From: JBCDBH01 sp039184055
Lineage (GTDB): Bacteria; Acidobacteriota; Thermoanaerobaculia; Multivoradales; J023
DNA length: 10,698 nucleotides
NCBI GenBank assembly: GCA_039184055.1
Contig: JBCDBH010000200.1
Span: 1-10,698, forward strand
Direction of reading: 5' to 3'
The notes under the pieces were generated by a model. That model saw only the letters and a list, made by a program, of their open reading frames with translations, was not told where the DNA came from and did no database searches. Positions within the stretch are counted from its first letter, which is position 1, and each line of letters begins with the position of its first letter. Position numbers and translations under genes: made by a program. Shown in pieces: positions 6,181 to 10,698 of this stretch.

Positions 6181-7734
6181 GGCCTCCACCAAGTCGGCGA
6201 TCGGTTCCCGCCAATCACCGGGCGTTGTCTGCCGGAAGAGCCGCGTCCGCGGATACCAGGGCGTGTCGTCACGCTTCTCCAGCCATCGCCAATCGGCCGG
6301 CTGCGACAACAACACCCAGCACGGCTTGCCCAGGGCTCCGGCCAGGTGCGCCATCGCCGTATCAACGGTGATCACCAGGTCGAGCTCGTCGACGATCGCG
6401 GCGGTGGTGGCGAAATCACCGAGATACGGCGAGAGGTCGATCATCGTCTCGATCGGTGGCGCGCCCTCGTATTGCAGGCCGAAAAACGACACGCCGTCGG
6501 CCGAGGCGAGCGTCTCGAGCGATGCGAGATCGAGATCGCGACGCGCCGCCTGGGCGTATTGCCGTCCACTCCGCCACACCACGCCGACCCGAGGCCCGGA
6601 CGTCGCCCGGATCGCCTTGGTGGCGATCGTCGGCGGGTCGACTGGCGGCCGCAGATACGCCGTCCGCGTCGGCTCGACATCGCCTTTGATTCCGAGCACC
6701 TGAGGCAGGCTCATCAAAGGGATCTGATAATCGACCGGTCCGGGTGGCTGATCGGTGAACACCGTATCGACCCCGGACGCGGTGGCGAGCAGCGCCGCCA
6801 AGCACGGCGCCGCTTGCACATGCGGCACGCCACCTCGATCGGCGATCGCTTCGATGAAGCGTACGTATTGCAGGCTGTCGCCGAGCCCCTGCTCGGTCCA
6901 CACCACCACCAGATCACCGTCGAGCGGCTGTCCTCGCCACACCGGCGTGTGTTCCCAACCTTCTCGCGGCGGCGTGTGCGCGCCACCAAAACGCCATTCG
7001 TGCTCCCGCCAGCCTTCCTGCCACCGGCCGAGCTGCAACAAGGCATAAGCGCGATTGAGCCGACTCGGTACGAAGTCGGGACCGAGCGTCAACGCGCGAT
7101 CGAAAGCGTCGATGGCACCGTCCGTTTCCCCATCGAGAAGCCGTAGCTCACCGAGATTGTGCCAGGGCACCACCCACTCCGGCGCCACGATCGTCGCGGC
7201 TTCGTAGGCCCGGCGCGCCGCCGCTCGATCGCCACTTCGGTTGTACGCCACGCCCAGGTTACCGATGGCCTGTGCCCAATCGGGTCGCAGACGCACCGCG
7301 TGCTCGAACGCCTCGACCGCTTCGAGAGACCGTGTGTCGAGCGGCCGGGTGTCGAGCGGCCGGGTGTCGAGCGGCCGGGTGTCGAGCAACACGAGACCGA
7401 GGTTGTAATACGCCTCGGCCAACCCCGGATGATCGTCGATGAGACTCCGCAGAGTCATTTCGGCGGCGTCGACCGCACCGATCTTGCGCTGTGCGAGCGC
7501 GAGATGGAGACGCGTCACCGAATCCGACGTTTCGGCCGCCAAAGGCCCGAGGATCTCGATCGCCTCGGCCGGTTGCTGCCCCTGAAGAAGAAGCGTGCCG
7601 AGCAGATGCCGAGCCTGGTGACTCGGTTCGCTGGCAACGAGTCGACGACCGAGATCGATCGCCGCATCGATTTCCCCCGACGTCTGGAGCCGTACGATCG
7701 ACTCGATTGAAACCGTCTCCGTGGCGACCATCAT
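6148..7734 (-). CDS. TPR protein with GT9/OGT-like glycosyltransferase C-terminal domain
   Basis: A 528-aa soluble protein. Residues about 10-245 are tetratricopeptide repeats (for example YYNLGLVLLD at 109-118, AIGNLGVAY at 156-164, PWHNLGELRLLDGETDGAIDAF split over 190-211). The C-terminal half resembles the heptosyltransferase-like (Glyco_transf_9) domain found fused to TPRs in many bacteria: EQGLGDSLQYVRF (281-293), RVGVVWRSG (382-390), the DLVITVDTAMAHLAGALGKP block (452-471) and DWRW...DTPWYP (481-494). Such proteins are annotated as glycosyltransferases, and the donor and acceptor are unknown. A TPR array often docks a protein substrate. The start is ATG 7734, with GAGG 7 nt upstream. 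The first small paralog lies 68 bp upstream on the same strand, with a hairpin between. The 3' end overlaps the convergent regulator by 33 bp. Confidence 0.85.
   Translation of the reverse strand: MMVATETVSIESIVRLQTSGEIDAAIDLGRRLVASEPSHQARHLLGTLLLQGQQPAEAIEILGPLAAETSDSVTRLHLALAQRKIGAVDAAEMTLRSLIDDHPGLAEAYYNLGLVLLDTRPLDTRPLDTRPLDTRSLEAVEAFEHAVRLRPDWAQAIGNLGVAYNRSGDRAAARRAYEAATIVAPEWVVPWHNLGELRLLDGETDGAIDAFDRALTLGPDFVPSRLNRAYALLQLGRWQEGWREHEWRFGGAHTPPREGWEHTPVWRGQPLDGDLVVVWTEQGLGDSLQYVRFIEAIADRGGVPHVQAAPCLAALLATASGVDTVFTDQPPGPVDYQIPLMSLPQVLGIKGDVEPTRTAYLRPPVDPPTIATKAIRATSGPRVGVVWRSGRQYAQAARRDLDLASLETLASADGVSFFGLQYEGAPPIETMIDLSPYLGDFATTAAIVDELDLVITVDTAMAHLAGALGKPCWVLLSQPADWRWLEKRDDTPWYPRTRLFRQTTPGDWREPIADLVEALHSEPFDPAK
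7334..7387 (-). repeat. 15-bp tandem repeat expanding a TPR
   Basis: Three perfect copies of gtgtcgagcggccgg (plus-strand reading, 7334-7378) and a partial fourth. They are in frame and encode repeated TRPLD between LLD and TRSLEAVEAF (about residues 118-137). Removing the copies restores a normal TPR helix, so this is an internal expansion of 15 residues. Confidence 0.9.
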
Positions 7735-7745
7735 GAAAGCACCTC

Positions 7746-7787
7746 GAAAGAAAAAGAGAGGATCGGGAGGGCTCGAGCCTCCCGATC
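7746..7787 (-). terminator. Terminator or attenuator hairpin after the first small paralog
   Basis: A perfect 10-bp stem (gatcgggagg at 7761-7770 with cctcccgatc at 7778-7787) and a 7-nt loop. On the minus strand it is followed by CTCTCTTTTTCTTTC. It sits 15 nt past the stop of the small paralog and before the TPR gene's ribosome site. It may stop most transcripts while letting some read into the TPR gene, or act as a stability element. Confidence 0.7.
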
Positions 7788-7802
7788 ACGGGTCGATCCG
7801 AT

Positions 7803-8111
7803 TCAGCTCTTGTCGTCGACGAAATTGTGCGAACCGTTCGGCGGCACCGGATAGATCGTGATGTTGCTGATCATCGCGTCGGCCGATTCGATACCGTCCG
7901 TGGTGCTCGAGTACGAGAAGTGGTTGAGACCCATCTTCACCGTCCAGGGGCCCTTACCGGGAGGCGTCACCTGCCGGTAGGCGCTCGGAGCGAGGTCACC
8001 GATCAGACTTTCACCGTCGGCGCTGGTGACCTGATACGAGACGTCGGTCTCCGAGAACAGGGCTTCTTTGTCGTTACTGATGTTGATGATGCCGAGATTG
8101 GCGAGGATCAT
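7803..8111 (-). CDS. Small protein of an unrecognised family (paralog A)
   Basis: A 102-aa protein with no signal peptide or membrane segment. It is probably beta-rich, judging from alternating polar and hydrophobic residues. I do not recognise the family. It is clearly related to the 104-aa product at 9041-9355. Shared features are NLG near the N-terminus, a Tyr three residues before VTP (46 here), PWTVKMG (55-61), then F-S-x-S, GI--ADA (73-79), PxPPN (88-92), H95, FVD (97-99) and a KS end. The longer open frame upstream is not used: AAAAGGAG places GGAG exactly 7 nt before the ATG at 8111. The gene has its own conserved upstream motif pair and leader hairpin, and it is followed by a strong hairpin, all signs of high, separately controlled expression. 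It may be a structural protein or a substrate of the neighbouring transferases; neither is shown. Confidence 0.8.
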   Translation of the reverse strand: MILANLGIINISNDKEALFSETDVSYQVTSADGESLIGDLAPSAYRQVTPPGKGPWTVKMGLNHFSYSSTTDGIESADAMISNITIYPVPPNGSHNFVDDKS

Positions 8112-8141
8112 GGGGTTGCTCCTTTTCCGTTTGATTGTCGT

Positions 8142-8170
8142 CAACGACCACGCAAGGAGCGTGATCGTCG
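8142..8170 (-). other. 5' leader hairpin of paralog A
   Basis: On the minus strand a 12-bp stem with two G-U pairs (CGACGATCACGC with GCGTGGTCGTTG) closes a 5-nt loop, TCCTT. It ends exactly 30 nt before the ATG, as does the hairpin before paralog B. GCTCCTT, formed by the last two stem bases and the loop, is complementary to AAGGAGC at the ribosome site. Confidence 0.6.
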
Positions 8171-8185
8171 GGTTCTGCCCCTGAT

Positions 8186-8215
8186 GTGACACGACTCGAA
8201 ACGTCATCCCACCCC
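8186..8215 (-). promoter_or_regulatory. Bipartite promoter-like motif of paralog A (GGGGTGGGATG-N12-GTGTCAC)
   Basis: On the minus strand GGGGTGGGATG (8215-8205) and GTGTCAC (8192-8186) are separated by exactly 12 nt, the same as upstream of paralog B. The GGGAT-to-GTCA spacing of 15 nt resembles the -35/-10 geometry of ECF sigma factors, but the sigma factor is not identifiable from sequence alone. Confidence 0.6.
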
Positions 8216-8253
8216 GGCACCGTATCGACCGCGGATCCGTGCCAGAATTTCGC

Positions 8254-8952
8254 ATGCCTCCCAAGTCCACGGTAGATTCGTCTTCGATTCCGTCCCTCTT
8301 CGTGCTCGCGCTACCTCGCTCCCTGTCCACCCACGTCCATGCACTCGCGGTGCAAGCGCTCGGTGTACGAACTCCATCCTGGGTAGACGGTGGCGAAATC
8401 CTCAATGGAGACCGCTGGCTCATGGCGACCGCCGAGACACGTCCCTACGTGCAGCCGGGTGACGCGCGTTTCGATCGCCTGCGCGACTTTGTCGATCACG
8501 TCGTCCAGCCGACCGGTTTCGCCTATAAAGACGTCTCCCAACCGTTCGTGGTCGAGGCGTGGTCACGACAACGCGAGTCGATCCGCTTCGTGCGGATTCG
8601 TCGCCCGCTCGCCGACGTCGCCCTGGCCATGCGGCAGATGAGCTGGACCTATCCGAGCCATGCCGCGCCGAGCTCGCTTCACGAGCCCGACGACCGTTTG
8701 CTCAGCGGTCTGGCTCGTGCCTGGCGCGCGCTCGAGAGCATCCCGGCCACCGAGATCGACTACGACCGGATCATCGACGATGCGGACGTGTTGACCACGA
8801 CTCTACGCTCGCTCTACCCCGATCACGACGTCGCCGCCGTGCCACCGTGGAACGACGCCTTTCGGCAGCGGACACAACAGGTCTTGGCACGCCGCGACAC
8901 CTCGATCTGGCGGCAGCTCGACGCGAGACTTCAAACGCTTGGTGGCGAGTAA
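8254..8952 (+). CDS. Sulfotransferase-fold protein (PAPS-type P-loop)
   Basis: A 232-aa soluble protein resembling small bacterial sulfotransferase-like proteins. FVLALPRSLSTHVHALAVQALG near 16-37 fits the 5'-phosphosulfate loop (usually PRSGT/S), and VRIRRPLADVALAM (113-126) fits the 3'-phosphate motif with the R-x-P-x-x-D pattern. YKDVSQPFVVEAWS (91-104) is placed as a substrate-side segment. Enzymes of this family move sulfate from PAPS to an oxygen or nitrogen on a sugar, lipid or protein; the acceptor here is unknown. The LPRSLS version is atypical, so a non-sulfotransferase role for the fold is possible. ATG 8254 is preferred over GTG 8239, though neither has a good Shine-Dalgarno. It is divergent from paralog A, whose promoter-like motif lies 39 bp away, and convergent with paralog B. 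Confidence 0.65.
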   Translation: MPPKSTVDSSSIPSLFVLALPRSLSTHVHALAVQALGVRTPSWVDGGEILNGDRWLMATAETRPYVQPGDARFDRLRDFVDHVVQPTGFAYKDVSQPFVVEAWSRQRESIRFVRIRRPLADVALAMRQMSWTYPSHAAPSSLHEPDDRLLSGLARAWRALESIPATEIDYDRIIDDADVLTTTLRSLYPDHDVAAVPPWNDAFRQRTQQVLARRDTSIWRQLDARLQTLGGE

Positions 8953-9004
8953 AAGGCGGGATTGGCGGGAGCAGGGACTGACGAGGAGAGACGGTGGGAA
9001 GAAC

Positions 9005-9030
9005 CGGCACCGAGAGGCTCCCCGGTGCCG
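9005..9030 (-). terminator. Hairpin after paralog B
   Basis: CGGCACCG and CGGTGCCG form a perfect 8-bp stem with a 10-nt loop, 10 nt past the stop of paralog B. On the minus strand it is followed by only a weak T-run (GTTCTTCCC). It sits between convergent genes and may serve both. Confidence 0.5.
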
Positions 9031-9040
9031 TGACAAGCGA

Positions 9041-9355
9041 TCAGCTCTTGCGGGTGTCGACGAAGAGATGAGCGTCGTTGGGCGGAATCGGGAAGGCGAT
9101 CAGGCACGAGACCGAGGCGTCGGCCGCGGTGATACCCGAGGCCGTGGCCGAGCGCGAGAAGTTGCTCGAGCCCATCTTGACCGTCCACGGAGACGAACCA
9201 GCGGGTGTCACCGAGGTGTACTCGCTCGCACCGAGCGTACCGCTGACGGTCTCACCACCGACCTCGCTCTTGATTTCGAAGTCCATCACGCCCTGCTCGC
9301 TGTACTCGATCGCATCACCCTTGACACTCGCATTGCCGAGATTGATCAGATTCAT
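9041..9355 (-). CDS. Small protein of an unrecognised family (paralog B)
   Basis: A 104-aa protein, related over its whole length to the product at 7803-8111. It has NLG at 6-8, a Tyr three residues before VTP (Y47), PWTVKMG at 56-62, GI--ADA at 74-80, PIPPN at 89-93, H96, FVD at 98-100 and a KS end. It is rich in Ser and Thr and has a single Cys (84). There is no signal peptide or transmembrane segment. ATG 9355 is chosen because GGAG lies exactly 7 nt upstream, as in paralog A; an in-frame GTG just before it is less well placed. It carries the same upstream motif pair and a leader hairpin 30 nt before the ATG. It lies alone on the minus strand between the sulfotransferase-like gene and the glycosyltransferase. 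I cannot assign a function. Confidence 0.8.
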   Translation of the reverse strand: MNLINLGNASVKGDAIEYSEQGVMDFEIKSEVGGETVSGTLGASEYTSVTPAGSSPWTVKMGSSNFSRSATASGITAADASVSCLIAFPIPPNDAHLFVDTRKS

Positions 9356-9385
9356 CACGTAGCTCCTTCTTCTTTGGCGGTTGAC

Positions 9386-9406
9386 GTGTCGAAATCGCTT
9401 CGACAC
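9386..9406 (-). other. 5' leader hairpin of paralog B
   Basis: A perfect 8-bp stem (GTGTCGAA with TTCGACAC) and a 5-nt loop. It ends exactly 30 nt before the ATG, like the leader hairpin of paralog A, although the stem sequences differ. Equal position with unlike sequence suggests a structural role such as mRNA stability or translation control. Confidence 0.6.
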
Positions 9407-9416
9407 TGCTCAAGGA

Positions 9417-9446
9417 GTGACACGCGAGACACACCCATCCCACCCC
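9417..9446 (-). promoter_or_regulatory. Bipartite promoter-like motif of paralog B (GGGGTGGGATG-N12-GTGTCAC)
   Basis: On the minus strand GGGGTGGGATG (9446-9436), a 12-nt spacer unlike that of paralog A, then GTGTCAC (9423-9417). An A/T-rich stretch (about 9447-9470) just upstream could act as an UP-type element. Both boxes and the exact spacing recur at 8186-8215. Confidence 0.6.
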
Positions 9447-9525
9447 AAAATCATTTTTTGTCAGGAAAAACCGACCTGCCCCAAACTTGCCGACGCATGG
9501 CGCGTCCTGTAGTGTCCGCCGCGGC

Positions 9526-10698
9526 ATGTCCGCGCATCCCTTATCCGCCTGCACGATCGTTTCGAAGAACTATCTCGCCTACGCCCGCGTGCTGGCGCGC
9601 TCGTTTCGCGAGCATCACCCCGATGGCCGCTTTTTCGTGCTGCTGGTCGATCGCAACGACAGCCATATCGACCCCGCCGACGAGCCCTTCGAGCTCCTCG
9701 AAGTCGAAGATCTGACGATCCCGGAACGCGCCGGCTTCCTATTCAAATACTCGATCATCGAAGCCAATACGGCGGTCAAGCCCTATCTGCTCGCGCATCT
9801 CTTCGCGACCCACGACCTGCCCCGGCTCGCCTATCTCGATCCCGACATCCTGGTGACGCGCCGTCTCGAACCGATCCTCGACGGGCTCGATCGTGCCTCG
9901 ATCGTGCTGACGCCGCATCTCGACACCCCGATCGACGACGACGCGCATCCCAACGAGCAGGCGATTCTGCAGGCCGGCACCTACAACCTCGGCTTCATCG
10001 CCCTGCGCCGATCCGACGCGGTCGACCGGCTCCTGAGCTGGTGGCAAGAGCGGCTTCACGATCAATGCGTCGTGCGGGTGGAAGAGGGGCTCTTTGTCGA
10101 CCAGAAATGGATCGATCTGGTGCCGGGTCTCTTCACGAACGAAGTCGCCATCCTGCCCGATCCGGGGCTCAACGTCGCCTATTGGAACCTCCACGGCCGC
10201 GAGCTGCGTCGCGACGGCGACGACGTCTCGGTCAATGATCAGCCGCTCTACTTCTTCCACTTCAGCGGTATCGATCCCGAACGGCTCGAGCCGGTCTCCA
10301 AACATCAAAACCGCTTTCGCTTCGGCGATCTCGACGCGGCCACTCAAAGCCTCTACCGTGACTACGCGAGGCGGGTGCTCGATGCCGGTCACCGTGAAGC
10401 TCGCCCATGGCCGTACGCCTTCGGCACCTTCGCCGACGGCAGCCGCATCCCCGACGTCGCGCGTCGTCTGTACCTGAACATGCCCCCGGCACGACGCGAG
10501 CGTTTTGGCGACCCGTTCGCTTCAGGGCCGGGCTCCTATGCCGCCTGGCTCAACGAATCCCCCAAGCGCTCGAAGCGTCGCCCGCATCTGACCCGGCTCC
10601 TGCAGCACCTGTGGCGCCAGCGGCCCGATCTCCAGCGGATCTTTCCCGATCCCGCCGGTGAGGATCTGAGCGACTTCTCGGCCTGGGCGCTCGACTAC
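9526..10698 (+). CDS. Glycosyltransferase with DPD motif (3' end beyond window)
   Basis: At least 391 codons from ATG 9526, with no stop before the window edge. The N-terminal region CTIVSKNYLAYARVLARSFR (9-28), then FFVLLVD (36-42), AVKPYLLAHLF (83-93) and YLDPDILV (103-110) match a nucleotide-sugar transferase fold of the GT-A type. DPD is the likely metal- and sugar-nucleotide-binding DxD motif. YNLGFIALRR (153-162), VDQKWIDLVPGLF (191-203) and NVAYWNLH (216-223) are conserved in this widespread but poorly characterised group. In related proteins this domain is often followed by a second glycosyltransferase domain, which may lie beyond the edge. There is no clear Shine-Dalgarno before the ATG. 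The substrate is unknown; surface polysaccharide or protein glycosylation are both plausible. Confidence 0.85.
   Translation, partial: MSAHPLSACTIVSKNYLAYARVLARSFREHHPDGRFFVLLVDRNDSHIDPADEPFELLEVEDLTIPERAGFLFKYSIIEANTAVKPYLLAHLFATHDLPRLAYLDPDILVTRRLEPILDGLDRASIVLTPHLDTPIDDDAHPNEQAILQAGTYNLGFIALRRSDAVDRLLSWWQERLHDQCVVRVEEGLFVDQKWIDLVPGLFTNEVAILPDPGLNVAYWNLHGRELRRDGDDVSVNDQPLYFFHFSGIDPERLEPVSKHQNRFRFGDLDAATQSLYRDYARRVLDAGHREARPWPYAFGTFADGSRIPDVARRLYLNMPPARRERFGDPFASGPGSYAAWLNESPKRSKRRPHLTRLLQHLWRQRPDLQRIFPDPAGEDLSDFSAWALDY

Noticed and set aside
8226..8246. TGGCACGGATC on the minus strand upstream of paralog A
   Set aside because: There is no GC at the required -12 spacing; what follows is CGCG out of register, so it is not a sigma-54 promoter.
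8112..8423. Longer N-terminus for paralog A (206-aa reading)
   Set aside because: The extension covers the promoter-like motif, the leader hairpin and the ribosome site, and has no counterpart in paralog B beyond the ATG.
7803..9355. RiPP precursor peptides for the two small paralogs
   Set aside because: They lack a recognisable leader/core split, Cys-rich or repeat core, and no lanthipeptide, radical-SAM or YcaO-type enzyme is nearby. They look like folded proteins, so I leave the role open.

Overview
The window is GC-rich and gene-dense, with mostly short intergenic gaps. It holds nine protein genes plus one truncated at each edge-type position: the first gene lacks its 5' end and the last lacks its 3' end, giving ten in all. 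There is no rRNA, tRNA, CRISPR array or insertion sequence. The protein mix is a DUF4388 (PatA-N-like) protein, an NtrC-type two-component pair, a TPR/GT9-like protein and a DPD-motif glycosyltransferase. This fits an uncultured deltaproteobacterial lineage such as Myxococcota or Desulfobacterota. That placement is inferred from gene content only.

Layout. (1) Positions 1-1634 (+) carry the C-terminal part of an XPD/DinG-type DEAD2 iron-sulfur helicase, followed by a DUF4388 protein at 1681-3048 (+). (2) Positions 3130-6180 form a regulatory module. A small four-helix membrane protein (minus strand, GTG start at 3582) lies divergent to a histidine kinase and an NtrC-family sigma-54 activator that overlap by a few bases. 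The divergent gap holds a near-consensus -24/-12 sigma-54 promoter pointing at the membrane gene. About 95 bp upstream of its predicted start point is an 8-2-8 palindrome, the position expected for an activator site. The simplest reading is that the kinase/regulator pair switches on the membrane gene. (3) Positions 6148-10698 look like an accessory island: a TPR protein with a GT9-like C-terminus (minus), two paralogous small proteins of 102 and 104 aa (both minus), a sulfotransferase-fold protein (plus) and a glycosyltransferase (plus, running off the end).

The most novel part is the pair of small paralogs. They share a protein core (a PWTVKMG block, then an IPPN/VPPN..H.FVD tail) and the same upstream architecture: the 11-mer GGGGTGGGATG, exactly 12 nt, then GTGTCAC; a leader hairpin ending exactly 30 nt before the ATG; and GGAG 7 nt before the ATG. 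Each gene is also followed by a hairpin. I do not recognise the family. Its interleaving with glycosyl- and sulfotransferase-like genes suggests, without proving, that the small proteins are made in quantity and may be modified by, or work with, those enzymes.
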